64,000 nt of DNA from IMG/VR virus record IMGVR_UViG_3300025121_000045, positions 1-64,000 of that record; one strand, given 5' to 3'. A model generated the notes under the pieces. The model made no database searches and was not told where the DNA came from. It saw only the letters and a program-made list of their open reading frames with translations. The translations under genes were made by a program, and so were the position numbers. The DNA comes from a virus. Shown piece by piece: positions 31,524-40,519 of this stretch; position 1 is the first letter of the stretch, and each line of letters opens with the position of its first letter.

Positions 31524-32264
31524 ATGAATGCTAATGCATCTTCTGACGTTCGTAATGCCATCACGAGTTTTGTTGCAGCCAATACGACCTTCACCAGCGG
31601 CCATGTGACCGCAGCGGTTCGTAATGCCGGGACCGAGGCTGGCACCCTGAGCCACAGCGACATCGGAACGGAGGTTCGGGGGTTTTGGAACAACGAGAGC
31701 ACCACACTGTTTCCGAACTATAGCCGCACCCTCGTGTATGCAGGAGGAGACCAGGTTTATGCGTACCACCCGGTTTCGGATGACCCGAACAGCGTGGACT
31801 TGTCGGTACGTCCTTGGCCGCGACGGGTAGACCGTAGCAATTTCTCGGGAAACACGACCACTACGGCTCCGGCTTCAGCCCCTCGGCGCACCGTGACCCG
31901 TACCGCACCTGCACCCGCAACAGTGCTTGCGGCATCTGATCTCTACAACGGCGGGAAGGATGCCAGTGACGGCGACACCTTCAAGGTGCCGTATAACGCA
32001 GACGGTTATGCGCAGATCCCACGCCCGGTTACCCGCCTCCTCGGCTTCGATCCGGGTGCCGGAGTTGTGTTGGAGGGTACGGCCCTCAGCAATACCGTTA
32101 CCCTTCGGGCGGCTCGTAACGGCGAGACCCCGGTTGCGCGCCTCCAGCCCGCAAACGGCCAGCTTCGGCTCCGTGACCGTGATCTTATGACCTACGGGGT
32201 TGGAAACGGTAACGACCTCGTGGTGACCGTGAATGCCTTGGAAAATACCCTGACCTTGACCTGA
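31524..32264 (+). CDS. GC-rich hypothetical protein, 246 aa
   Basis: The N-terminal half has no recognised fold. A Thr/Pro/Ala-rich linker lies near residues 110-136. The C-terminal part contains DGYAQIPRPVTRLLGFDPGA, faintly like AbrB-type beta barrels. Third positions are mostly G or C and Arg codons are CGN, in sharp contrast to neighbours. It is isolated, with its own upstream region and a strong terminator, which suggests high or independent expression, or recent transfer. Confidence 0.7.
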   Translation: MNANASSDVRNAITSFVAANTTFTSGHVTAAVRNAGTEAGTLSHSDIGTEVRGFWNNESTTLFPNYSRTLVYAGGDQVYAYHPVSDDPNSVDLSVRPWPRRVDRSNFSGNTTTTAPASAPRRTVTRTAPAPATVLAASDLYNGGKDASDGDTFKVPYNADGYAQIPRPVTRLLGFDPGAGVVLEGTALSNTVTLRAARNGETPVARLQPANGQLRLRDRDLMTYGVGNGNDLVVTVNALENTLTLT

Positions 32265-32294
32265 TTATAGGGACCGAGGGCAATTAAACCGAAG

Positions 32295-32327
32295 GGTACA
32301 GCCCTCTTGTAATAAGAGGGCTGTACC
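32295..32327 (+). terminator. Strong terminator hairpin
   Basis: A perfect 14-bp stem (32295-32308 with 32314-32327), 5-nt loop, followed by TGTTCTT. It isolates the GC-rich gene from the ADP-ribosylglycohydrolase. Confidence 0.8.
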
Positions 32328-32346
32328 TGTTCTTGGGAGTGATGTT

Positions 32347-33498
32347 TTGAGTAAGTCTAAAATTAAACCAATGGTAATTTTAAGATCGGCTACTACGCCA
32401 GATCTTTCTAAAAAAGAAACTCCACCTGACCTTCGGGGAGAAGGTCATAGATATTTTACAAAATCCTATGGGCCTAGTTCATACCCAAGAGACCCTGTAT
32501 TGGATAAGTTCCTTGGATGTATCCTTTGGGGTGCTTATGGAGATGCAGCAGGCATGCCTTTTGAAACAATAGCCCCGTTGGATATTTATAATCGAAATGG
32601 TAAAGCATGGGTGACCGGCCTTACCGCACCTAAGAACAGTTTTGCATCTTTTTTGAAACTTGGTGGCTGGACTGACGATACACAGCTTACCATTGCTCTA
32701 ATGGAAGCTTTTGTCGAGACTGGATCATGGGATATGAATGTTATAGCTAAACATCATGTTCGTTCCTTGGGTATCGGTGCTCGAGGATGGGGAGGATCCA
32801 CACGTGAGAGCGTGATGAGACTTAGAAGTGGAGTGCCTTGGAACAAGAGCGGTAAACCTGGTGGATCGGGTAATGGCATCCCAATGAAGATTGGAAGTGC
32901 TGGTCTTTATTTTGGTATGGTGTACTCAGATGAAATCAAGGCTGGGACATTCAAACTGAGCAGTCTCGCGAATATTGTTAAGAATATATCCATTATGACC
33001 CACAGAGATAGTAGGGCTGTAACAGCAGGTATCTTTCAGTCTATACTCATTGCTCTTGCAATGAACGATGTTGATCCCATGAGTAAATGGGATCAGATTA
33101 TGGATTATACTATAAAGGTTGAGAAACAACTTCCAGATATGGGGGAAACTTTATCGAGCCGACTTGAATTTATACCTGATAATCTACATCGAGATGTCGA
33201 ATATTTCGCACATCTGTACCGGACAGGATGTTATGTTATTGAGAGCTACCCGTTCTCTGTAGCATGTTATCTTAAATACCGAAAGAATGCACATGAAGGT
33301 GTGCTTGCTGCCGTAAACGCGGGAGGTGATTGTGACACCACTGCCGCTATTGTAGGCAACCTTTGTGGGGCTGAGGCCGGGATAGGAGATGACGCTATGG
33401 AACTGGTAAAAGACGTTGAACAATACCATAACATAGTAGGACTAGTTAATGCATTCTACAACTCAATCCGCAACGGAATGCAGCTTCAAACCCCTTGA
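32347..33498 (+). CDS. ADP-ribosylglycohydrolase (DraG/ARH family)
   Basis: These enzymes remove ADP-ribose from protein or nucleic acid. The 383-aa protein has LGCILWGAYGDAAG near 56-69, the metal site WTDDTQLT with D110-D111, and NAGGDCDTTAAI with D328 and D330. The binuclear Mg site is complete. TTG 32347 follows GGGAG at good spacing; ATG 32371 is the alternative. With the PARP at 22471 it would give the phage a write-and-erase ADP-ribosylation pair. Confidence 0.92.
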   Translation: MSKSKIKPMVILRSATTPDLSKKETPPDLRGEGHRYFTKSYGPSSYPRDPVLDKFLGCILWGAYGDAAGMPFETIAPLDIYNRNGKAWVTGLTAPKNSFASFLKLGGWTDDTQLTIALMEAFVETGSWDMNVIAKHHVRSLGIGARGWGGSTRESVMRLRSGVPWNKSGKPGGSGNGIPMKIGSAGLYFGMVYSDEIKAGTFKLSSLANIVKNISIMTHRDSRAVTAGIFQSILIALAMNDVDPMSKWDQIMDYTIKVEKQLPDMGETLSSRLEFIPDNLHRDVEYFAHLYRTGCYVIESYPFSVACYLKYRKNAHEGVLAAVNAGGDCDTTAAIVGNLCGAEAGIGDDAMELVKDVEQYHNIVGLVNAFYNSIRNGMQLQTP

Positions 33499-33682
33499 AA
33501 GCTGCAACGGCAGACAACTTCGCTCGTACTTCAAAAATACCCCTCAAGAATTAAATATCTGTAGACAATGTCGAACAAAATATGGAGTTATATTCTCTGC
33601 AGATGCCGCAGCAGATGGAGCGGATGTAGAAAATATGTTTCGGGATATAATGGCTAAACTAGCCACCGCTAAAAGAACTTAA
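33449..33682 (+). CDS. Hypothetical protein, 77 aa
   Basis: It overlaps the glycohydrolase by 50 nt in another frame. CRQCRTKYG near 38-46 and an earlier Cys pair could bind zinc. The non-overlapping part is coding-like. Low to moderate confidence. Confidence 0.5.
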   Translation: MHSTTQSATECSFKPLESCNGRQLRSYFKNTPQELNICRQCRTKYGVIFSADAAADGADVENMFRDIMAKLATAKRT

Positions 33683-33763
33683 GATAAATGTAAACTCCTT
33701 TCTAACAGACTTTACAACATCCATGTTAGAAGTAGTCAATATATACAGAAAAGGGGACAAAGC

Positions 33764-35737
33764 ATGTACAGACAAGGCATGAATATCACTCATATGCACG
33801 TTTTCGTAAACGGTGAAGGCCGTGAATTTGAATTCAATGTTCTGGACGTAGAGGAACATCCGACGGAAGCACAATTAAAGACTGCTTGTGAGATATATCT
33901 TAACCTAGAGTCGGGTCTACTTAGAAATTTTCAAGTAGAGGGATATGAAGCTTCTGGACTTGTAGTATTACGTCCGGATTCTGTACTGGGCAAAGAAGAT
34001 GAATATACTGTTAGAGCACGTATATTTGACTCTCTTATCAACTGTCCCCATAGAGAGATGGGAGATGTCCTTGCTTTGCACGAATTGATGTGTGAAGAAG
34101 ACCCAGAGTTCTACGCCCATATGGCAGTATGGGCTATGAAGAACACAAAGGTTAGAGACCATAAGGAAGCATTTTTGACTGTGCTATTTGGGTCTAAACA
34201 TGCTCTTCTAAGAGATACAGCTTTTGCAATGATCCAAGATTTCCCAGCATACCAAGTTGCTCGTATACGATCACATATGGCTGGGGCTTGGAAAGCTTTG
34301 GAAATACGAGTTAAGAAAGATTCATCTGCTCCTGAAAAGAAACGAGCGGTAGAGTTAAAACTTCTAAAGAAGGCTTTGATTGAAGTCCATGAAGCTAACG
34401 GAGACCTTACTAATATTTTAGATAAAGTCCGTACTTTCTTCAAGCTAAATAAAGACGTTCAAGTTAGAACTCGTTTTTATAGGCAAAAAGGAAAGAACAA
34501 AGAAGGAGCTTGGACTAAATTCAATAGGGTCAAAATAGAAGCTTTCCAAAAAGGCCTTCGGAAAAAGGCACCAAAAGACATGAAGGAAGCAGTACGTGTT
34601 TTCCTTAAAAGATTGGAAGGGTCCAAATCTTTTGATTATGTTTGTGTAAGACAGTTCAACGCTTTGAAAGATTTGTATGCTTCTTTCCACATAGCGCCTT
34701 CCACCTTGGCAGACTTGGTTTTATTCAAAGACACCCCTCCAGAAGGGACTATGCGCTATGAGATGAAGGCTATAGCAAAATTAAGAGATCCTCTGGAATG
34801 GGCAACGAGAGTAGTAGCTGCGGATATACCATTTTCCATTGCAGCAGGTTTGAGTCCTATCAAACTTACTCCGGTTCACCTTGTGGCACTCATCAATCAA
34901 ATGAGTGCTCAAGAGCTTTTGAACAATTTAGGGGCTCTTGAAGAACGAGGAGCAATGGAAAATGCAGAGGTAAAAACCTTAATCAACACAAAGTTGAAGA
35001 AGGCTAAAACTTCTGATAAAGTAGACGCTTTGAAGGCACAAAAGGCGGTACAGGTACTGGGAGAGAAATTATCTTCCGATGTTGTAGAAAACCTGACTCA
35101 AGTAACGGATGCTCAAGTGTCTAGGACTGTTGCTATCAAGCGTAGGACCATATTGGCTATAGATGCTTCTAGTTCTATGGATCAAGCTATCGGAGTCGGT
35201 AAAGAGTTAGGGGCTATAATAGCCCCTAGCTGCAAGAGTGATTTTGCATGCGTGTCATTCAATGATATGGCAAGAGAGCACAAAGTAACTGACCCAGACA
35301 AGAAGTCTTCATGGGATGCGGCTCTTCAATTAGTACGTGCTCAAGGTCGTACTAATATGGGATCTGTAGTTAAATTCATGGAGATGAGTGGGGTTGCTTG
35401 GGAACAAGTTATTTTGGTTACGGACGAGGGCGATAATGGTACACCAAAATTCAGTGCTGCTCTAAAGGCGTATAGAGATCTTAAGAATCTTTCTGTAAAT
35501 GTTGTCATAGTGCGACTCAAATCCAATGAAAGATGGAGCCGCGTGAGTGATGAAGTAGAAAAAGGTTTGAAACATTACGACTTTGAGACAGATGTGTTTG
35601 ATTTGACTAAAGCCGATAAGATTGACTATTATAGCTTACCCAACATTTTGCCTATGTTGGCTAAAGGGTCACGTCTAGAGTTGCTTATGTCTATCATGAC
35701 CATACCACTTCCTAGCAAAGACAAATATTTGAATTAA
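33764..35737 (+). CDS. Ro60-like TROVE and vWA RNA-binding protein
   Basis: Ro60 proteins are RNA-binding rings that hold misfolded RNAs and Y RNAs; bacterial Rsr works with PNPase. This 657-aa protein has a helical-repeat TROVE-type region (about 80-440), with EFYAHMAVWAMKNTKVRDH and IPFSIAAGLSPIKLTPVHL. A C-terminal vWA domain has an intact MIDAS (AIDASSSMD near 466, GRTNMGS, VTDEGDN). No Y RNA was proven, but tRNA-like RNAs occur elsewhere in the window. AAAGGGG precedes ATG; ATG 33779 is also in frame. Confidence 0.85.
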   Translation: MYRQGMNITHMHVFVNGEGREFEFNVLDVEEHPTEAQLKTACEIYLNLESGLLRNFQVEGYEASGLVVLRPDSVLGKEDEYTVRARIFDSLINCPHREMGDVLALHELMCEEDPEFYAHMAVWAMKNTKVRDHKEAFLTVLFGSKHALLRDTAFAMIQDFPAYQVARIRSHMAGAWKALEIRVKKDSSAPEKKRAVELKLLKKALIEVHEANGDLTNILDKVRTFFKLNKDVQVRTRFYRQKGKNKEGAWTKFNRVKIEAFQKGLRKKAPKDMKEAVRVFLKRLEGSKSFDYVCVRQFNALKDLYASFHIAPSTLADLVLFKDTPPEGTMRYEMKAIAKLRDPLEWATRVVAADIPFSIAAGLSPIKLTPVHLVALINQMSAQELLNNLGALEERGAMENAEVKTLINTKLKKAKTSDKVDALKAQKAVQVLGEKLSSDVVENLTQVTDAQVSRTVAIKRRTILAIDASSSMDQAIGVGKELGAIIAPSCKSDFACVSFNDMAREHKVTDPDKKSSWDAALQLVRAQGRTNMGSVVKFMEMSGVAWEQVILVTDEGDNGTPKFSAALKAYRDLKNLSVNVVIVRLKSNERWSRVSDEVEKGLKHYDFETDVFDLTKADKIDYYSLPNILPMLAKGSRLELLMSIMTIPLPSKDKYLN

Positions 35738-35740
35738 CCC

Positions 35741-35754
35741 TCCTCCTATGAGGA
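35741..35754 (+). promoter_or_regulatory. 5-bp hairpin over the ribosome site
   Basis: TCCTC (35741-35745) pairs with GAGGA (35750-35754), which is the ribosome site for ATG 35762. Confidence 0.35.
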
Positions 35755-35761
35755 TTGAAAA

Positions 35762-36733
35762 ATGAAAATCCTCAGTCTTTTAGAAAAAATCAACAAAGAA
35801 GATATGAAAATATCTGAACAAGAGATCTTAGCTCCTGTTCAGATAGGGTCTGCTTTCATACAAACAAAAGTAGCAAACATGATTAGAAAGTTTGCTATCT
35901 CCGAACAAAGATCCTCTGGTATCAAAATATTCAAAGCTACAGATTATGAAAATGCTTCCTATATAAGAGAAGCCTCTGAAGGTGAGATAAGATCTTATTT
36001 GGATATATTACCTAAGATTATACTCATACTCCTATACCAACAGGATGGATGTTGGTATGCATTTCCGGCTCATCAAGAACAATTCAAAAGGGTAGGACCT
36101 GCAACGGTAGTGTCTATACTCAATACCCACGAATCTTGTGATCGATTTGATTATGTCATAGCACGATATGATGGATATACTTTTTGGTATGATGATGTAG
36201 ACTATAGAGTTGATCCAGATAAACAAGAACATATGAGGTCTTCTTTAATGAAACAAAACTGGGGTAAAATACGTAATGTAGATGACCCCAATGTGTATAT
36301 TCTAGATTACAAAGGTCTAACACTAGAAGACTCTATAGCATACCAAATTGCAGCAAGAAGATTGATACAGGATTCAAGGTCTACCATAGAACAGAGATTG
36401 GAAAAAGATCTTCTAGATGTAAACGCGAAACTGAGCTCTGTAATAGAGAAAGGTGTTAATATAGAAGTAAAGTGGATAAACGCATCTGGACAAATATACA
36501 CTACGGTCATACAGAAGAATGATTTTAGAGTTGTAACTGCTGGTATATGTGTATCTGGTGAAGATAGAAAATTCGATTTAAAGAGCCTGGTTGGAGTAGT
36601 AAATTATGCAGAATCACATAAACACGTTGTTCGAGTTGGTCAGGGTCATATGGAAGAGGACTCTTATTTTAACGTACACCCCGAACCTAAAAATCTTGGT
36701 GATAGAGGAAACCGATGGAGAAACAGAAGATAA
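35762..36733 (+). CDS. Hypothetical protein, 323 aa
   Basis: No domain recognised. The central part is Tyr/Asp-rich; residues about 195-230 are probably coiled coil (SRSTIEQRLEKDLLDVNAKL). It overlaps the next gene by 19 nt. Member of the run of genes leading to thymidine kinase. Confidence 0.65.
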   Translation: MKILSLLEKINKEDMKISEQEILAPVQIGSAFIQTKVANMIRKFAISEQRSSGIKIFKATDYENASYIREASEGEIRSYLDILPKIILILLYQQDGCWYAFPAHQEQFKRVGPATVVSILNTHESCDRFDYVIARYDGYTFWYDDVDYRVDPDKQEHMRSSLMKQNWGKIRNVDDPNVYILDYKGLTLEDSIAYQIAARRLIQDSRSTIEQRLEKDLLDVNAKLSSVIEKGVNIEVKWINASGQIYTTVIQKNDFRVVTAGICVSGEDRKFDLKSLVGVVNYAESHKHVVRVGQGHMEEDSYFNVHPEPKNLGDRGNRWRNRR

Positions 36734-37326
36734 AAGTCAAGATTTTATTTGACTACATAAACTATGTGACTTTACCTTCCAATGACCCTCAGATAAAATT
36801 ATCAGAGTCTAGAAAAGTATCCTCTGCTGTCAAACAAATAAGTACCTTACTTCCATCTATATCATACTCTATGTTTTCGGAGATAGTGACACATCTTGAT
36901 CAGAATGGATCAACTTTTGAGTGCTATCTTTCTAGACAAATATCTACTCTCTATTTCCTTCTTAGACTAGCTCCTATAGCATCTGGAAGTTATGAAAATC
37001 GTCTAAATATCTTGGACCCTAATACTAAAGAGTTATTCCCGGAAGGTCTTCTATCTGAGGACCCTTATAAGTTGGTTGGACATTTATTAGGTAATTATTT
37101 GACAGAGTCTTGGAACTGGTACGTAGAACACGGACCATCCTTGACAGAAAGAGAAGTAATGTGTAATGGAAGGTTATATTCATTGATAGCAGAGATAGTT
37201 AGGATTTATGGATCTGGGACATGGCCTTTCTTTTATCATTTTGAATCATCAGATCATGTAGATAATATGCTTAAACTTATTGAGGAGAATAATGGACGTA
37301 TTCCCGTCCCGACTAGGGAGAATTGA
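36715..37326 (+). CDS. Hypothetical protein, 203 aa
   Basis: A helical soluble protein without a recognised domain. Overlaps both neighbours, so it belongs to a tightly coupled operon ending in thymidine kinase. Confidence 0.65.
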   Translation: MEKQKIKVKILFDYINYVTLPSNDPQIKLSESRKVSSAVKQISTLLPSISYSMFSEIVTHLDQNGSTFECYLSRQISTLYFLLRLAPIASGSYENRLNILDPNTKELFPEGLLSEDPYKLVGHLLGNYLTESWNWYVEHGPSLTEREVMCNGRLYSLIAEIVRIYGSGTWPFFYHFESSDHVDNMLKLIEENNGRIPVPTREN

Positions 37327-37852
37327 AATAATATGTGGACCTATGTTTTCTGGGAAAACTTCAGAGTTAATACGTAGAATAGAAAGAGCACTTTTTGCAA
37401 AACAAAAAGTCTTATTCTTCAGTAAAGACACCAGAAACAGTAAGGGTAAAATAAAAACTCACTCTGGAAGATTTTTTAACGTCACCTACGTAGACAGTGC
37501 GGAAGATATATTACAAAAAGTAACGACAGAAACAGAAGTAATAGGTATCGACGAAGGACAATTCTTTGGATCTGGATTATGTGACGTATGTATGCAACTT
37601 TCAGATGAAGGGAAAAGGGTCATCATAACGTGTTTAGACCAGGACTCAGAAAATAGACCTTTTGAAAATATTCTAAACTTATTGGCTCAAGCTGAATACG
37701 TAGACAAATTATCTGCTATATGTGAATGTGGAGACCCAGCCACTAGAACATATCGATTAATAGAATCAACCGAACGTATATTAGAAGGGTCTGAAGACTT
37801 GTACACCCCTCTTTGTCGTCATTGTTATCTCCTCAGAAAAAGAAATCTATAG
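37292..37852 (+). CDS. tdk: Thymidine kinase
   Basis: It phosphorylates thymidine to dTMP. The 186-aa protein has P-loop GPMFSGKTS near 16-24, the acidic IDEGQFF near 86-92, and the zinc site CECGDPA with CRHCYLL at the C-terminus, all typical of type II thymidine kinases. GAGGAG lies 4 nt before ATG 37292, which is preferred over the in-frame TTG 37280. It overlaps the preceding gene by 35 nt. Confidence 0.95.
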   Translation: MDVFPSRLGRIEIICGPMFSGKTSELIRRIERALFAKQKVLFFSKDTRNSKGKIKTHSGRFFNVTYVDSAEDILQKVTTETEVIGIDEGQFFGSGLCDVCMQLSDEGKRVIITCLDQDSENRPFENILNLLAQAEYVDKLSAICECGDPATRTYRLIESTERILEGSEDLYTPLCRHCYLLRKRNL

Positions 37853-37894
37853 CTCATCCTACACTATTAATCTCCTCTGTTAGTTTCATAGCCT

Positions 37895-38407
37895 ATGAAC
37901 ACCCCTTATGATAACATACTAGATCTTCTCTTAGAGGATCTCCCTTTTAGAGAACAGATGAAGAATATGTCTAAAGAAGAAATAGATAATGTCTTAAATG
38001 CTAACAGGAAAGACCGTTTCATTGAACACTATTTCCTGTTGGTGGGGCACCGTGTTGGGGATGAAATAATATGTCAAACTATTAATCCTACTACTCAAAA
38101 TGACCCTGGATGTGTCGAATTTTCGTGGGAAGACGTATGGAGACGTCACGTAGAACACAAAGATGTAGTTGGATGGCTGCATACACACCCAAAGGGTTTC
38201 TCGGGCATGTCTGGGGTTGACAAGGCCACCTTTCAGAGCTGGCTAGTAGGTATAGGCGGACCAAGATATGCCGTGATCCTATGTGACAATAAGGTTAGGG
38301 CTTGGGAGTTGGTTTTAGACGGAATTAATTTAACTTATAAAGAGTGTCTTGTCAGTATTGAAAATAAAACCACCATCATTATAAGGTTGGAGAAATGTCA
38401 AGGTTAG
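37895..38407 (+). CDS. JAB/MPN-type metalloprotease
   Basis: JAMM proteases cut isopeptide or peptide bonds next to ubiquitin-like proteins. This 170-aa protein has the full zinc motif H96-T-H98-P...S106-G-V-D109 in GWLHTHPKGFSGMSGVD, with a candidate upstream Glu. It lies three genes before an E1-like gene and overlaps its neighbour by 13 nt. That linkage recalls bacterial ubiquitin-like modification operons. The start codon sits in a palindrome (TTCATAG-C-CTATGAA) with no clear ribosome site. Confidence 0.88.
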   Translation: MNTPYDNILDLLLEDLPFREQMKNMSKEEIDNVLNANRKDRFIEHYFLLVGHRVGDEIICQTINPTTQNDPGCVEFSWEDVWRRHVEHKDVVGWLHTHPKGFSGMSGVDKATFQSWLVGIGGPRYAVILCDNKVRAWELVLDGINLTYKECLVSIENKTTIIIRLEKCQG

Positions 38408-39036
38408 GTCTGTTGTGGGAAGATGAAGACTGTTACATACCTAAAACCACATTCTTTGAAGGGGGAGAACACCTTCAAAGTCAATTACCTAGTCTAATAG
38501 CCGAGACTTTTCTCACTTGTCCTGTAGGTTATTCTGCTTTTTGGAGAGAACTTCTAGTTAACAGACCCAAAAATGTAGAACTGGATTTATGGGAAAGAAC
38601 TAAAGTTGGTGACGTTATTTTGGCAGCACACCTTTATAGTGGAAAAGGTCCTGAGAGGTTTGTGTATTTTAATGGGGAGCATATGTCTAATATTGCTTCT
38701 GGTGCATTATCTCATAATGATTTAGATAGATGGAATAGAATGAATAGAATGGCATATTGCCAAGATCGTCATTCTTTTTATTTGATGTTCCACTCAGACT
38801 ATTACAAATATAATATCAACCCAACCCTAAAATCCTGGAATTTTAGACATTGGGTAAACCTAAGATATTTACAGGGTTGTGGCTTAGCTAAGATAGGAGA
38901 AAACAAATCGTATCAAGATTTATATGGGCGTACAAGTTGTGGGGTTAATGGAGTTTTCTTCATGGATGCTTTTCGAGAATATGAGCAGAATCCAGATTTA
39001 GAAATGTCCTTTTTAAATGATGGGTCAGATATATGA
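38395..39036 (+). CDS. Hypothetical protein in JAB/E1 operon, 213 aa
   Basis: Trp/Tyr-rich soluble protein of unknown fold, between JAB and E1-like genes and coupled to both sides by overlaps. It could be a conjugation partner or substrate adaptor, but I see no E2 signature. GGAG precedes ATG. Confidence 0.65.
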   Translation: MSRLGLLWEDEDCYIPKTTFFEGGEHLQSQLPSLIAETFLTCPVGYSAFWRELLVNRPKNVELDLWERTKVGDVILAAHLYSGKGPERFVYFNGEHMSNIASGALSHNDLDRWNRMNRMAYCQDRHSFYLMFHSDYYKYNINPTLKSWNFRHWVNLRYLQGCGLAKIGENKSYQDLYGRTSCGVNGVFFMDAFREYEQNPDLEMSFLNDGSDI

Positions 39037-39365
39037 GTCGTAGAACCTTATTCAGTGAAAATAGAAAATACGAAGTAGCATTTGGACATGACCATGCGAA
39101 TGGGTTTTTTATCCAAGTTTGGGATTTAGAAAAAGACGCAAATGGGGATATTAAAGAAGACCCAATTGTAGATTATGATGATGGACCTTTCTTAGGTGGT
39201 TGCGATGCCAAAAAAGTAAAAGATACAGCTTTGATATATGGAGTTATCATAACGGAATCCGATCTACAGACCTCTCAAGCAAAAACTCCACGACGTGACA
39301 TGAATAAACATCCATTTGGTAAATTACTGTCTGTTTGGCTGAAAGAAGGCTTAAATCATGAGTAA
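39033..39365 (+). CDS. Hypothetical protein in JAB/E1 operon, 110 aa
   Basis: Small protein with a beta-rich N-terminal half (KYEVAFGHDHANGFFIQVWD). Size and position make a ubiquitin-like fold worth testing, but there is no terminal Gly-Gly. Overlaps both neighbours. Confidence 0.62.
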   Translation: MSRRTLFSENRKYEVAFGHDHANGFFIQVWDLEKDANGDIKEDPIVDYDDGPFLGGCDAKKVKDTALIYGVIITESDLQTSQAKTPRRDMNKHPFGKLLSVWLKEGLNHE

Positions 39366-39990
39366 TCATAGCAAAGCATTTTTAGGTAAGGACTACACGA
39401 AAATAGAGACAATATCCATTTTCGTATGTGGTGCTGGTGCTCTTGGATCTCATATCACTGAATCCTTAGCTCAAGAAGGATATACTCATTTATCTGTTGT
39501 GGATTTCGATCGAGTAGAAAAATCTAATGCCTGGACTCAGTTATATGGAATTCGAGACAATGGTGCTACCAAAGTACAAACATTAAGAGGTATTTTATCC
39601 AGGAAACTTGGTTTGAATATAATTATTCACGATTGCCGACTGGATGAAAAGAATGTCAATAAATTACTTCGAGGTCAAGATCTGATTATAGATGTATTTG
39701 ACAATTGGGAAAGCAGAATGTTGGTTCATGATTATTGCATGCAACATTCCATAAACTGTGTCCATGCGGGTATGAGTGAGCAGGGTTTTTCAGAAGTAAA
39801 ATGGAATGAAAGATATACTGCCCCAGATAGGGTCGAGGCACAAAAAGATTTATGCGATTATCCTCTATCGACCCCTTTAGTGAAAATAACTTCTTCTTTG
39901 CTTCATGCTGTTGTAACTCATTATGTGATAACAGGAGAAAAGATAGATAGAAGCTTCACTTTACGTGACATAACCCTACATAAATTTTAA
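39358..39990 (+). CDS. E1/ThiF-like adenylating protein
   Basis: E1-like enzymes activate the C-terminus of ubiquitin-like or sulfur-carrier proteins with ATP. The 210-aa protein has the nucleotide-binding GAGALGSHI near 25-33, VVDFDRVEKSN near 47-57 and DVFDNWESR near 115, a compact ThiF/MoeB-type core. A catalytic cysteine is not obvious. It closes the JAB-unknown-unknown-E1 operon. Either protein modification or metabolite synthesis is possible. Confidence 0.87.
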   Translation: MSNHSKAFLGKDYTKIETISIFVCGAGALGSHITESLAQEGYTHLSVVDFDRVEKSNAWTQLYGIRDNGATKVQTLRGILSRKLGLNIIIHDCRLDEKNVNKLLRGQDLIIDVFDNWESRMLVHDYCMQHSINCVHAGMSEQGFSEVKWNERYTAPDRVEAQKDLCDYPLSTPLVKITSSLLHAVVTHYVITGEKIDRSFTLRDITLHKF

Positions 39991-40004
39991 CGGAGCATAT
40001 CGCT

Positions 40005-40472
40005 GTGGATGAAGAAATAGAAAAGACTTGGATGGTTATTAAAGTATTAACCCTTAAGAATAAAGAAGAAATATTAGCCATACATGAGTTGGACAGTTTT
40101 CAAATAGGGTATCTCAGAGATTTAGTTCGTTCTGATGTTAAAATAGCTACTTTTAGAAGTGACTTTGACGATGAAGACCTCAAGACTCTTTCTAAAATGG
40201 AGATGTTGTTAGACGATCTTAAAGTAGATATGAAAGATCATAGAAGTTTTAGACTTTTTTGTATGGTTAAAGGACCCGCAGGATGGGGTTTAGTTGACAG
40301 TATTTTAGATAGTGATGACCCAGAAGGACGCACCATGCAGTCTTTCAATAGAAGAGTCGATAATGGAGACTTATACATAGAAGTAGCTGAAGCAATAGAT
40401 TGGTTGAAGCCGGGTATATACCCTATCTATGACCCTAATCTAAATGTTGCAGATTCTTTTAAAGTAGATTGA
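40005..40472 (+). CDS. Hypothetical protein, 155 aa
   Basis: GTG 40005 follows CGGAG. Acidic, helical N-terminal half; no family recognised. It directly follows the E1-like gene. Confidence 0.6.
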   Translation: MDEEIEKTWMVIKVLTLKNKEEILAIHELDSFQIGYLRDLVRSDVKIATFRSDFDDEDLKTLSKMEMLLDDLKVDMKDHRSFRLFCMVKGPAGWGLVDSILDSDDPEGRTMQSFNRRVDNGDLYIEVAEAIDWLKPGIYPIYDPNLNVADSFKVD

Positions 40473-40519
40473 AAATATTGGAAAATATATCTTGGAGATT
40501 AAGGGAAGACCACTAAATT

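Noticed and set aside
32926-33429. Minus-strand frames under the ADP-ribosylglycohydrolase
   Set aside because: They are shadows of a gene with conserved catalytic motifs and have no translation signals.
39033-39365. Ubiquitin-like protein
   Set aside because: Position fits, but there is no terminal Gly-Gly or clear beta-grasp signature, so it is left as hypothetical.
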